NCBI RefSeq assembly: GCF_005503535.1
Contig: NZ_SCNN01000001.1
Coordinates: 868,001 to 932,000 of the forward strand
Origin: Mesorhizobium comanense
Lineage (GTDB): Bacteria; Pseudomonadota; Alphaproteobacteria; Rhizobiales; Rhizobiaceae
Length of the DNA stretch: 64,000 nucleotides
Reading direction: 5' to 3'
Shown here: positions 10,363 to 18,913 of the stretch, piece by piece
Layout of the letters: each line of letters starts with the position of its first letter
How positions within the stretch are numbered: position 1 is the first letter of the stretch
Program-made: the position numbers and the translations under genes
Notes under the pieces: generated by a model
The model's database searches: none
Told to the model about the DNA's origin: nothing
Seen by the model: only the letters and a program-made list of their open reading frames with translations

Positions 10363-11625
10363 ATGTATATTGTCGGACAAGAGGAAATCGATGCCGTCAC
10401 AGAGGTGATGCGTTCGGGCAAGTTGTTCAGATATGGCGAAGGCAGCCAGTGCGATGTTTTCGAACGCCGCTATGCAGGTTACCTCGGAGTTGACCATTTC
10501 GCGCTGTCGGCGAGCGGCACTTTCGGATTGGCTGCCGGTCTCATCGGCCTCGGCATTGGTCCTGGCGACGAAGTTCTTGTTCCCGCACATACCTATATGG
10601 CAACGGCGACGGCGGTGCTCGGTGTTGGCGCGATTCCGATTATCGTCGATATTGACGAAAGCCTCACGATCGATCCGATGGCGGCCGAAGCAGCGATAGG
10701 ACCTCATACGCGCGCCATCATTCCCGTCCATATGTGGGGGGCCGCTTGCGACATGGACGCCATCATGGCGCTTGCCGAAAAGCATGACCTCCTGGTGCTC
10801 GAGGACGCCTGTCAGGGCGTTGGCGGAGGATATGAAAGCCGCAAGTTCGGTTCGATCGGCCATGCCGGTGCCTTCAGCTTCAACTACTATAAGAACATGA
10901 CCAGCGGCGAGGGTGGCGGGATCGCGATCAACGATCCCAAGGTCTTCGAGCGCGCAAAATGCGCCATTGATCCCTGCGGCTTCTACTGGAACGGCCGTAG
11001 CGACTCGGTCTTGCCCTTCGCCGGCATCGGCGCGCGGGCGTCTGAGATCTCCGGTGCGATGCTGAATGCGCAACTCGACCGGCTGGATGGAATGATCGAG
11101 ACGATGCGGGCCGAAAAAAAGCGGATTCTGGCTGGAACGGCTCACCTTGGCAATCTTGGCCTGCGGCCAAACAAGATGAACAGCCCGGATTACGACTGCG
11201 CGACGCAGGTCATGTATCTGTTGCCGTCAGCCGACGCGGCGCGTCGTTTTGCGGACATTTTTCCGAGTGTTATCGCGAGCAAAACCGGACGCCACACCTA
11301 CACACAGTGGGACCAGATCATGACCGGCGAGGGGGCCGCGCATCCTGCTCTAAATCCCTTCGATCTGCCACAGAACAAAGAGTGCCGCAAAAGCTACAGC
11401 AAGGATATGTGCGCTCGCTCGCTCGATGTTCTGGACCGTACCGTGATGATCGCCACCCACCCGCTACATTCGGATCAGGAAGTTGAAGATACCATTCACG
11501 ATATCGGTGTCGCCGCCCGGGTCGTTCTCGGCGACCTCGCTGCCGATCGGGCCGAAATGCGCGGTAAAAATGCGGTCGATGCCCGCAAGTTCGACATGAA
11601 AAGTGAAATCACAAAAGGGGTGTGA
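10363..11625 (+). CDS. DegT/DnrJ/EryC1/StrS-family PLP aminotransferase
   Basis: A 420-residue sugar/cyclitol-type aminotransferase. The ordered motifs are ALSASGTFGLAAGLIGLGIG (substrate pocket), HTYMATATA, LVLEDACQ (PLP aspartate D148) and FSFNYYKNMTSGEGG with Schiff-base lysine K177. GAAGGTGG precedes the ATG. Family members aminate keto-sugars or keto-inositols. Next to MocR and an amine-type ABC operon, a role in amino-cyclitol or amino-sugar use is possible but not shown. Confidence 0.9.
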   Translation: MYIVGQEEIDAVTEVMRSGKLFRYGEGSQCDVFERRYAGYLGVDHFALSASGTFGLAAGLIGLGIGPGDEVLVPAHTYMATATAVLGVGAIPIIVDIDESLTIDPMAAEAAIGPHTRAIIPVHMWGAACDMDAIMALAEKHDLLVLEDACQGVGGGYESRKFGSIGHAGAFSFNYYKNMTSGEGGGIAINDPKVFERAKCAIDPCGFYWNGRSDSVLPFAGIGARASEISGAMLNAQLDRLDGMIETMRAEKKRILAGTAHLGNLGLRPNKMNSPDYDCATQVMYLLPSADAARRFADIFPSVIASKTGRHTYTQWDQIMTGEGAAHPALNPFDLPQNKECRKSYSKDMCARSLDVLDRTVMIATHPLHSDQEVEDTIHDIGVAARVVLGDLAADRAEMRGKNAVDARKFDMKSEITKGV

Positions 11626-11720
11626 GCACTCTCCACCGCAATGCAGACGACGCGATCTAAATAACGTTGGCAAGATGGAGGACGCATTGGTGAGGCGTTC
11701 ATATCAAGGAGGCCAGTTTG

Positions 11721-11957
11721 ATGCAAAAATCAGCTAGTTTGCTTGCGGCGCTCGGTGACCACATTGAAGATATTAAAAAGCATATTTCCTCGATGGAGGA
11801 ACAGACTTTACGCGATCTCGCGACAAATCTGCCATCGAGAGCCCCCGTTGGAAGCCCCGAAATGGTAATGTCAGTGCTGGTTTATCGCGAGATCGAGAGG
11901 CGGGTTCTGGAAAATCAGACGGCGGACGTTCTGTCATTTCCCAGCCAGCCACAATAG
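11721..11957 (+). CDS. Small hypothetical protein
   Basis: A 78-residue protein (MQKSASLLAALGDHIEDIKK...) with a clear ribosome site (AAGGAGG, 8 bases before the ATG). It is predicted all-helical and acidic to neutral, with no signal or membrane segment. I do not recognise a family. It is followed after 10 bp by another small gene and may be co-transcribed with it. Confidence 0.65.
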   Translation: MQKSASLLAALGDHIEDIKKHISSMEEQTLRDLATNLPSRAPVGSPEMVMSVLVYREIERRVLENQTADVLSFPSQPQ

Positions 11958-11967
11958 TTGATTTGGC

Positions 11968-12228
11968 GTGCAGACCTTCGATAAGCTGACTGAGAGGTTG
12001 ATCAAAATCGCGAACTTGGACAATGCAATAGCGATTGTCGACCGGGCAGCCGACCGGAAGGCGTCGTTGCTCAAGGCCTATTCCGCTGGAGATGGTGACC
12101 TTTGTCCGCAATGCGCTTTGTGCAACGGAGCGTTTTTAGCAATGCGAGCAAAACCTGGTGACGCGAAGGCCTATAACCTGTTCGAATGCATAGGCTGTGG
12201 CCTTGAGGTCGAGGTCCATTTCCGTTGA
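11968..12228 (+). CDS. Small CxxC-CxxC protein, probable zinc ribbon
   Basis: An 86-residue protein starting at GTG. The C-terminal half has CPQCALC near residues 46-52 and CIGC near 75-78, a zinc-ribbon-like arrangement. The N-terminal half is helical (QTFDKLTERLIKIANLDNAI). No ribosome site is strong, so expression probably depends on the gene just upstream. Function unknown. Confidence 0.55.
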   Translation: MQTFDKLTERLIKIANLDNAIAIVDRAADRKASLLKAYSAGDGDLCPQCALCNGAFLAMRAKPGDAKAYNLFECIGCGLEVEVHFR

Positions 12229-12639
12229 CGCTCAACGCTTGCGACCCTTGGGCCCGATAATTTCTTTCTAGACTAGCCATTCTTAAAGAGGTCCATTCGT
12301 AAGTCGGTCGCGCGCATTACGGGTCCCCACGCGTAGCGGCTCCGCACGAGCAGTCGCCACGATTGGCGCGTCGATCATCTGGCTATCGGCAAACCGAGCC
12401 GCACAGTTGCTATCGCAGCAACAACGTGCTTGGCAAAGTTGCCTCGGATATGCAGGCCTGGCCCAATACCCGGGGACCGCACGCTGACTTGGACAGCGAG
12501 GGTTCTCCATAGCGAAAGCGTATAGAGCGCATTTGAAAAATGTATTACCTCCAAAGTCCTGATTGCCCGATAGTCCCTCCCGGGTTCCGCTGAACTCAGC
12601 GTGCACAAGGCTCAACGCCCGGCACTAAGGGAGGAAAAA
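12229..12639. other. 410-bp intergenic stretch with a decayed CitE fragment and promoter region of the opsin-containing operon
   Basis: No intact gene is seen. The minus strand carries a short CitE-like relic (listed separately). ATAGCGAAAGCGTAT at 12509-12523 is a T-N11-A-like sequence that resembles the LysR-type motif found at 26621 and 27676, but only weakly. The promoter of the gene at 12640 should lie between about 12480 and 12620. Confidence 0.4.
12331..12440 (-). pseudogene. CitE-like lyase, C-terminal remnant
   Basis: Minus-strand codons at 12331-12402 read AARFADSQMIDAPIVATARA, almost the same as [20 protein letters not shown] at the C terminus of the intact CitE-like protein encoded at 32288-33112. 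About 12400-12440 in a second frame reads FAKHVVAAI, resembling WAQRVVDSS just upstream in the intact protein, so a frameshift separates the two. It is a relic of a related gene. Confidence 0.5.
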
Positions 12640-13818
12640 TTGACGAAATTCGCAACTGCGTTGCGATCGCTTGCCGTTGTCGCAACGATCGCCAGCTTCA
12701 GCCCGGCAATTGCCGGCGGCGTGGACGAGCTGCCGAAAAACATCCAGGACGAACTTTACAACAAAGACATGATGGATCCGATGCAGCCGCTCGCGGAGAG
12801 CGCCTATCGCGATTGGAAGCCGAAGAAGGGTCCCCCGTGGACGATCGGTTATGCCAGCTCATACGCAGGCAATACGTGGCGCGCTGACGTGATGAAACGC
12901 CTGCAAGAGGAGCTGATTCCGAAATGGAAAAAGCTCGGTCTAGTCAAGGATGTGATCATTACCCAATCGAACTTGAATGACTCGACGCAAATCCAGCAGA
13001 TGCGTCAGCTTGTCGACCAGGGCGTCGATGCTATCATCGTCTGCTGCTCTAATCCGACTTCGCTCAACCAGACTGTTGAATACGCTCACCAGCGTGACAT
13101 CCCGGTGTTTTCGGCAACCGGGTATCTGACATCTCCATATGCTGTAAACGCTTCGGCGAATTTCGTGGTCGGCGGCAGTATGCTCGGCGAATGGATGGCC
13201 AAGCAGATCAATGGCAAGGGGAATGTTCTCGTCGTCGAAGGTATTCCTGGCGCTTCCGCATCGGACTCACAGAACGTTGGCGTGCTGAAGGCGTTGGCGA
13301 AATACCCAGATATCAAAGTGGTGGGCCAGGTCGCCGGCATGTGGACCGACCAGGTTGCACAGTCCGAGATTCAGAAGTGGCTGGCCACCAATCCTGGCGA
13401 TCTGAACGGCATCATCATACAGTCGGCGTCCGAACTGGGTGCTTTGCGCGCGTTACAACAGAGCGGACGCGATATGGTGCCTTTCTCGATCGGCGGAGAA
13501 GTCGGCGCGCTTTGCTATTGGCGCAACAACAAGGATTTCGTGAGCCAGGCGGTCCAGGCGTGGCCCCCAGGGGATGACTTTGAGTTTGCTTGGAACATCA
13601 TGATGCGCACTCTTGAGGGACAGGGCCCGAAGGTCCAGTCCATCCTCACAAAGCCGCAGACGCTCACTTATGAGCAGCTCGAAAAGGCTATTCCTGCCGA
13701 CTGCAGCGAAGATTCTGACGGCTGGTACAACGTCGGTGCTCAGAATTGGGCGAGCAAGGAGTATCTCGACCAGTTCTTCCTGCGCCCGGCCGACCCGGAA
13801 GCCTTCAAGGCTCAGTGA
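12640..13818 (+). CDS. Periplasmic sugar-type substrate-binding protein
   Basis: A 392-residue binding protein, starting at TTG after an excellent ribosome site (AAGGGAGGAAAAA). A signal peptide ends near PAIAGG. The core (TIGYASSYAGNTWRADVMKR, LVDQGVDAIIVCCSNPTSLN, GKGNVLVVEGIPGASASDSQ) is of the Peripla_BP_4 class. It is longer than usual by about 50 N-terminal residues after the signal (VDELPKNIQDELYNKDMMDP). First gene of the long operon reaching at least to 25631. Confidence 0.9.
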   Translation: MTKFATALRSLAVVATIASFSPAIAGGVDELPKNIQDELYNKDMMDPMQPLAESAYRDWKPKKGPPWTIGYASSYAGNTWRADVMKRLQEELIPKWKKLGLVKDVIITQSNLNDSTQIQQMRQLVDQGVDAIIVCCSNPTSLNQTVEYAHQRDIPVFSATGYLTSPYAVNASANFVVGGSMLGEWMAKQINGKGNVLVVEGIPGASASDSQNVGVLKALAKYPDIKVVGQVAGMWTDQVAQSEIQKWLATNPGDLNGIIIQSASELGALRALQQSGRDMVPFSIGGEVGALCYWRNNKDFVSQAVQAWPPGDDFEFAWNIMMRTLEGQGPKVQSILTKPQTLTYEQLEKAIPADCSEDSDGWYNVGAQNWASKEYLDQFFLRPADPEAFKAQ

Positions 13819-13832
13819 CCGCCATAGGTCCG

Positions 13833-13861
13833 GCCACCCCGTCGCATGTCGGCGGGGTGGC
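13833..13861 (+). terminator. 9-bp perfect hairpin after binding-protein gene
   Basis: GCCACCCCG and CGGGGTGGC pair exactly around an 11-base loop, 15 bp after the stop. No T-run follows, so partial termination or 3'-end protection of the binding-protein message is likelier than full termination. Confidence 0.55.
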
Positions 13862-13917
13862 ATTTCCGTCATCCCATGTAAGTCTAGCCGATCACACGTC
13901 GGCCATTTGGACCTGTA

Positions 13918-16092
13918 ATGTCGTACCCCACTGTTGAACTCTCATCGGTCAGGAAGACCTTCGGGCCGACTGTGGCGCTGGGCGGCTGCAGCCTGACGGC
14001 CTATGCCGGCGAGGTTCACGCGATAATTGGTGGCAATGGCTCGGGCAAAAGCACGCTGGCCAAAGTCATCTCGGGCGTGCTGATCCCGGACAGCGGCCAG
14101 GTTTCAATCCTCGGCAAATCGGCCACGTCCCCGCATGAAGCCCGGCAGCTCGGCATCTCCAATGTGTTTCAGGAGGTGCTTGTCGCCGACGAGTGCTCCG
14201 TGCTCGACAACCTTTATTTGGGCGCGGACGGTCTACTGGGTTCGTCGATGAACAGGGAGGAAAAGGAAGCCAAGGCTGCTGCGCTGATGCGTGAGCTGCT
14301 GGGCTTCGACATCGACCTTTCCGGTCTTGTCGGTGAACTGCCGCTCAGCGTCAAGCAGTGGGTCACCATTGCCAGGGCCCTTCTGACCGATCCGAAAGTG
14401 CTGATTCTCGATGAGTCATCCGCCGCGCTCGACTTCGATTCGACGGAGCGGCTGTTCCGCAAGATGCGGCAGCTGAAGCAGCGTGGAGCCAGCATCCTGA
14501 TCGTCACCCATCGCATCGCGGAATTGGTGCGCATCGCGGACCGGGCGACGGTTCTGAGAGACGGTGTGGATGTCGGCAAACTGGCTAAGGAAGAGATCAC
14601 CGAGGCCAGGATCCTCGAGCTGATCGCGGGTGCTGAGCGCAGCGAGACGAGCCGGGATCAGCCTTTGCCGACGCGTCTGGGTGACAGGCCGGTGCTTCGT
14701 GCCACCGATTTCCGGGTCTGGCCGGACGCGACGGCGATCAATTTCAGCGCCTATCCCGGCGAGGTCATCGGGATCACCGGCCTGGACGGGCAGGGGCAGG
14801 CGGATTTCGTGAGATGCATCGCGGGCATCCAGTCACCGGTTGCCGGCCGGCTGGTGGTAGTGAACGACGGCAAGGCCAGCGAGATCGCCGATCTCGCGTC
14901 GGCACGCCGCAACAACATCAGCTATGTCAGCGGCGATCGTAAGAAAGAGGGCATCTTTGCCAATCTGAGCATCTACGAAAATCTGCTGCTCCCGGTCTAC
15001 CGCGAGTTTCGCTCTGGCGGCGTGTTGAACTTCATCAACCGGACCAAGCTGACGCCGGTGTTCGAGTGGGAGTCCAGCAAACTGGCCGTGAAGATGGGCA
15101 GTCCGCAGAACCTGATCACGTCATTGTCCGGTGGCAACCAGCAGAAGGTGCTGATTGCGCGGGCGTTTGCCGAGAAGCCGGTTGTGCTGGTGCTCAACGA
15201 CCCGGCGCGCGGCATCGATGTCGGGGCGAAACTGGACCTGTACCGCAACCTCAAGGAATTTGCGGCCCGCGGGAATGCCGTGGTCTTCCTTTCCAGCGAA
15301 CTGGAAGAATTTCTGAATCTGTGCACGCGGGTTCATGTGTTTCGCAACGGTGCAATCTCAGCCGATTTCGAGCCGCCGTTCGATGGGCATGCCATCCTCA
15401 ATGCCATGTTCGGCCGTCGCGCCACCGCGCGGTTGCCCGGGGAAGCCGCTAACGAGAATGGCCCGGGCAACCCGGCCAGGGTCACCGATAACCACAGTCC
15501 GCGACTTGAGCAGGGTCGGCCGGTGCCGAGGTCTGTGACCTTGCTGAACCAGGAGGTGAACCATATGGCAGCAACACCATCTTTTGTGCTGAGTTGTGCG
15601 GATATTGCGCCCGGCCGCGTCATTCCCGACCGGTTTACCGAGGACAACCGCCTTTCACCGAGATTGACCTGGTCCGGCCCACCGGAAGGCACGCGCAGTT
15701 TTGCCCTGGCCATCACGGATCCTGACCTGCCGGAGGCCTTCAATCTCCCCCGCTCGTTTGCCCACTGGTTGGTGGCGAACATCCCCATCGAAGCCAGAGA
15801 GCTCCCGGAAGGTGCGAGCGGAAGTCCGCGCATGCCCGACGGTGCCGTCGAGTTCAACAGCGACTTTGTCACATTCAAAATTCCAGGATTTGGCAAGGGA
15901 TATGGCGGTCCCTGGCCACCGGATAGAGCGCACCGCTACTTCTTCACGCTCTATGCGCTGAAGGTGGACAAGGTCGAGCTGCCGGCAGACGCAGATCTTG
16001 GGGCATTCGCGGCCGCCGTGATGCCGGTTGCGATCGATGCCGCGTCGTTTGTTGCAGTTTACGGGCCCGCAAAGAAGTCATTGCCCGGTTAG
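13918..16092 (+). CDS. Sugar ABC ATPase fused in frame to a PEBP (YbhB/YbcL) domain
   Basis: A 724-residue reading. Residues 1 to about 510 are an RbsA-type double ATPase: Walker A GGNGSGKS, a degenerate first signature (LSVKQ), a degenerate second Walker A (GLDGQGQA) and LSGGNQQKVLIARAF. After a polar linker, residues 550-724 form a phosphatidylethanolamine-binding-protein domain with DPDLPEAF and the family motif YGGPWPPDRAHRYFFTLYAL. No stop separates them. A consensus ribosome site lies just before the PEBP methionine, so the PEBP may also be made alone. RbsA proteins normally end near 500 residues, so the fusion is unusual. Confidence 0.88.
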   Translation: MSYPTVELSSVRKTFGPTVALGGCSLTAYAGEVHAIIGGNGSGKSTLAKVISGVLIPDSGQVSILGKSATSPHEARQLGISNVFQEVLVADECSVLDNLYLGADGLLGSSMNREEKEAKAAALMRELLGFDIDLSGLVGELPLSVKQWVTIARALLTDPKVLILDESSAALDFDSTERLFRKMRQLKQRGASILIVTHRIAELVRIADRATVLRDGVDVGKLAKEEITEARILELIAGAERSETSRDQPLPTRLGDRPVLRATDFRVWPDATAINFSAYPGEVIGITGLDGQGQADFVRCIAGIQSPVAGRLVVVNDGKASEIADLASARRNNISYVSGDRKKEGIFANLSIYENLLLPVYREFRSGGVLNFINRTKLTPVFEWESSKLAVKMGSPQNLITSLSGGNQQKVLIARAFAEKPVVLVLNDPARGIDVGAKLDLYRNLKEFAARGNAVVFLSSELEEFLNLCTRVHVFRNGAISADFEPPFDGHAILNAMFGRRATARLPGEAANENGPGNPARVTDNHSPRLEQGRPVPRSVTLLNQEVNHMAATPSFVLSCADIAPGRVIPDRFTEDNRLSPRLTWSGPPEGTRSFALAITDPDLPEAFNLPRSFAHWLVANIPIEARELPEGASGSPRMPDGAVEFNSDFVTFKIPGFGKGYGGPWPPDRAHRYFFTLYALKVDKVELPADADLGAFAAAVMPVAIDAASFVAVYGPAKKSLPG
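15551..15567 (+). promoter_or_regulatory. Strong internal ribosome-binding site for a separate PEBP product
   Basis: AGGAGGTGA begins at 15551, eight bases before an in-frame ATG at 15565. It is among the best ribosome sites in the window, yet lies inside an open reading frame. Translation from here would give a 175-residue stand-alone YbhB/YbcL-type protein (15565-16092). Confidence 0.65.
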
Positions 16093-16127
16093 GAACCAGA
16101 CAGGAATTCCCCAATCAGGAGGATCAA

Positions 16128-16532
16128 ATGAGTAGATATGGAAGCAGGAGTAGCTTTGATCTGGAGTGGATCGAGCGATGGGCGAGGAAGGTCAACGATG
16201 ACCGGATTCTGCCGGTAATCGGGCGTTTTTTCACGAGCAAGTTCGTCCTGGGCTTCGATGACACGGAGTATCTCGTGGACGTGCGGGCGGGCAAAATCCA
16301 GAAAATTGCCCAGGGCCTGACGCCAAACGACATGGGCGTGGAATTTTGGCTCAAGGCGCCGAGCAGCGCCTGGTCGAAGTTCTCCATGGAAGTCCCGCCG
16401 CCGATGTTCAACGACATCTGGGCGATGGCGCATCCGCTGCACAAGCAACTGATCATTGAGGGCAATTCGCTCCCCTTCTGGCAGAATCTGCGGGCGCTGA
16501 CGCGTATGCTCTCGCTGATGCGACAAGTTTAA
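16128..16532 (+). CDS. Conserved-looking small protein, possibly SCP2-like
   Basis: A 134-residue soluble protein with a good ribosome site (AGGAGG, 8 bases before ATG). LGFDDTEYLVDVRAGKIQKI followed by a tryptophan-rich amphipathic C-terminal half (NDIWAMAHPLHKQLIIEGNS) recalls the alpha/beta sandwich of SCP2 lipid carriers, but I cannot confirm the family. It sits between a PEBP domain and an alpha/beta hydrolase, so a role in handling a hydrophobic substrate is plausible. Confidence 0.7.
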   Translation: MSRYGSRSSFDLEWIERWARKVNDDRILPVIGRFFTSKFVLGFDDTEYLVDVRAGKIQKIAQGLTPNDMGVEFWLKAPSSAWSKFSMEVPPPMFNDIWAMAHPLHKQLIIEGNSLPFWQNLRALTRMLSLMRQV

Positions 16533-16553
16533 CGGCAGCGCAGGAGAGTTGTC

Positions 16554-17510
16554 ATGAATACACACGATCCCATTGTCGGGCGTTATGTCTATGTCCAGTG
16601 CGAAGGCAAGACCTACCGGACCTATTACGAGGAACACGGCGAAGGCATTCCGATGGTCTGCCTGCACACGGCCGGGACGGACGGGCGCCAGTACCGCCAC
16701 CAGTTGTGTGACCCGGATATCAGCCAGAACTTCCGCGTGATTGCCTTCGACATGCCGTGGCACGGCAAGTCGATCCCGCCGTCCGACTTCCACCTGATGG
16801 AAGACGAGTACAAGCTCACGACCAAGTTTTACTGTGAGTTCATCATTGCCTTCTGCCGGGCCCTGGAGCTGCGCAAGCCTGTCCTGATGGGCCAGTCGAT
16901 GGGCGGCAACGTCTGCCTTGCGCTCGCGTTGCGCTACGAAAGCGAGTTTTCCGCTTTCATCGCTCTCGAGGCTTGCGATCATTCGCCGGGCTGGTGGATC
17001 GATCCGCTGCATCACCCCCACATCCATGGCGGTGAAGTCGTAGCGACGTCGGTATTTGGCCTCATGGCTCCCCTGTCGCCGGACGATTATCGCTGGGAGA
17101 CCTGGTGGTATTACGCCCAGGGTGGCCCCGGCATCTTCAAGGGCGATCTGTACTTCTACAGCGTCGACTCGGATTTCCGTGACCAGTGCCAGAAAATTTC
17201 CGGCAAGGTGCCGATCTATTTCCTGACCGGCGAATACGACTTCGCGTGTACGCCGGAAATGACCCAGCGCACCGCAGAGAAGGTCAAGAATTCGGAATGC
17301 ATCATCTTTGGTGGCGGCCACTTCCCGACGTCGGAAGACCCGGCCAAATTCAAGGAGGTCATTACCCCGGTTCTGAAGAAGATACTCAGTGCGGATCCGG
17401 AGAGGCGCGGACAAGGCAGCAATGCCTTCTCCGGGCGCAGCATCCCGGAAAGCCGCTCATCGTCCCGTAGTGAGCGGCCCGCCGAAGGCCGCAAGGTCAT
17501 CGAGTTCTAG
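16554..17510 (+). CDS. Alpha/beta-hydrolase
   Basis: A 318-residue cytoplasmic hydrolase. The nucleophile elbow is GQSMGG with S115, the acid is D229 in GEYDFACTP and the base is H256 in GGGHFPTSEDP, so the catalytic triad is complete. HTAGTDGRQYRHQL supplies the oxyanion region. The last 40 residues are low-complexity and arginine/serine-rich and probably disordered. Within the ABC operon it would hydrolyse an ester or thioester of the imported compound. Confidence 0.88.
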   Translation: MNTHDPIVGRYVYVQCEGKTYRTYYEEHGEGIPMVCLHTAGTDGRQYRHQLCDPDISQNFRVIAFDMPWHGKSIPPSDFHLMEDEYKLTTKFYCEFIIAFCRALELRKPVLMGQSMGGNVCLALALRYESEFSAFIALEACDHSPGWWIDPLHHPHIHGGEVVATSVFGLMAPLSPDDYRWETWWYYAQGGPGIFKGDLYFYSVDSDFRDQCQKISGKVPIYFLTGEYDFACTPEMTQRTAEKVKNSECIIFGGGHFPTSEDPAKFKEVITPVLKKILSADPERRGQGSNAFSGRSIPESRSSSRSERPAEGRKVIEF

Positions 17511-17533
17511 GTTGCGATAGCAACGAAAGACAA

Positions 17534-18913
17534 ATGGTAATGTCGCAGTCCAGGGGTTCTCAAAACACCTACCTGTTGGTCCCGATCCTGCTGATCGCGC
17601 TGCTTCTGAGCACCGCGGTCATCAGGGGGCCGAACCTCGTGTCACTCTCGGGGTTTGGCAGCGCGATCATCGTGTCGGCGCCGCTGATCCTGGCGACATT
17701 CTCCCTGATGGCTCTGGCTGTGGCGGGACGTGGCACTGTCGACCTTGCGGTCGGGCCATTGCTCGCCTTCATCAACGTCACGATCGTCAAGCTCAACGGG
17801 CTTGGCATCGTGACCGGTCCCTTCGGCGTCATCCTTGTCGCCCTCGGGATTGGTGTGCTTTACCAGCTCTTTTTCGCCCTCATCATCATCTTCGTGCGTG
17901 TCCAGCCGATCATCGTGGCGCTCAGCGGCTTTCTGGCCCTGACCGGCATCAATCTCGTCATCCTCCCAAGACCTGGCGGCACAGCGCCCGACTGGATGTC
18001 GTCCTGGGGCCTCGGCAACACGATCTTCTCACCGATCCTGCTGATCGTACTGTTGGCCATCGCGGCCTGGCTGCTGTTCACCATGACCTCGTTCTACGCG
18101 AACCTGCGCTTGATGGGTTACGACGAGCGGGCGGCATACACGAGCGGCGTTCGCATCAATGTGGTTCGGATCGGCGCCCACGTCATCGCCGGTCTCTTCG
18201 TCGGCCTGGGCGCGATCTGCTATACGGCCCTGATTGCGTCAGGGGATCCGACGCAGGGCACCACCATGACGCTGACCGCGGTGACTGCTTTAGTGCTTGG
18301 TGGAGTTAGTCTGTCGGGCGGGCGCGGTGGCGTGGCGGGCGGCCTGCTTGGGGCTCTCAACCTGTTCCTCATCGGCTACGTGCTGGCCACATTCAATTTC
18401 GGCTCGACGCAAGCCTTTGTGACGCAACTCTTCTATGGGCTGATCCTGGTTCTGTCGCTCCTGCTGACCCTCCTGGTCCCGGTCGTCGGCCGGTATCTGT
18501 ATTTCATCTCGCCCTTTGCCGCGTTTGTCGTGCTGGGCTGTGTGGTGGTGGGGATCATGCTCCACATCAGCACCCGCGATACCTATGGCGTGGCAGTCGC
18601 CGGCGAGGCTTTGAAAGCCGATCCGGACCTGTTGACGCGATATCTGTTGCTGCCGGTCCCGCAATCAGGGGCCGGTTCGGCGCTGCCGGATCTGACGCCG
18701 CTGCAGAAGATCGTTTTCGGGTTTGCCGCCATCCTGGCTGTGCTGACATTCACGGTCCGCGTCATGGTGGCCGAAGCCGTCTCGGTGCGCCTTGGCGCCT
18801 TCATCTACGTCTTCGTCTCGGCACTCATCCTGCTGCTGTTTCTTGTCGTCGGCGAGCAAAGCCACGCGACAGCTATTCCAGCGGCAGGGCACTCTATGGA
18901 GGTCGCGCCATGA
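17534..18913 (+). CDS. Sugar ABC permease with C-terminal membrane extension
   Basis: A 459-residue permease. Residues 1 to about 320 form an RbsC-type core, with VTALVLGGVSLSGGRGGVAG as its conserved loop. The remaining 140 residues are extra: more membrane segments (FAAFVVLGCVVVGIMLHIST; FGFAAILAVLTFTVRV; IYVFVSALILLLFLVVG) separated by a polar loop of about 45 residues. Normal family length is 310-350. The stop overlaps the next permease start by 4 bp. Confidence 0.88.
   Translation: MVMSQSRGSQNTYLLVPILLIALLLSTAVIRGPNLVSLSGFGSAIIVSAPLILATFSLMALAVAGRGTVDLAVGPLLAFINVTIVKLNGLGIVTGPFGVILVALGIGVLYQLFFALIIIFVRVQPIIVALSGFLALTGINLVILPRPGGTAPDWMSSWGLGNTIFSPILLIVLLAIAAWLLFTMTSFYANLRLMGYDERAAYTSGVRINVVRIGAHVIAGLFVGLGAICYTALIASGDPTQGTTMTLTAVTALVLGGVSLSGGRGGVAGGLLGALNLFLIGYVLATFNFGSTQAFVTQLFYGLILVLSLLLTLLVPVVGRYLYFISPFAAFVVLGCVVVGIMLHISTRDTYGVAVAGEALKADPDLLTRYLLLPVPQSGAGSALPDLTPLQKIVFGFAAILAVLTFTVRVMVAEAVSVRLGAFIYVFVSALILLLFLVVGEQSHATAIPAAGHSMEVAP

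Noticed and set aside
12283..12615. 110-codon minus-strand open frame as a gene
   Set aside because: Only about 24 codons resemble protein (the CitE tail); the rest is random and lacks a start signal, so it is listed as a relic.
13833..13861. Hairpin read as a true terminator separating the binding protein from its ATPase
   Set aside because: No T-run follows, and the ATPase gene is needed for the same transporter, so attenuation or mRNA protection is more likely.
16089..17414. 441-codon minus-strand open frame
   Set aside because: Antisense to the SCP2-like and hydrolase genes, which have complete catalytic motifs and ribosome sites.
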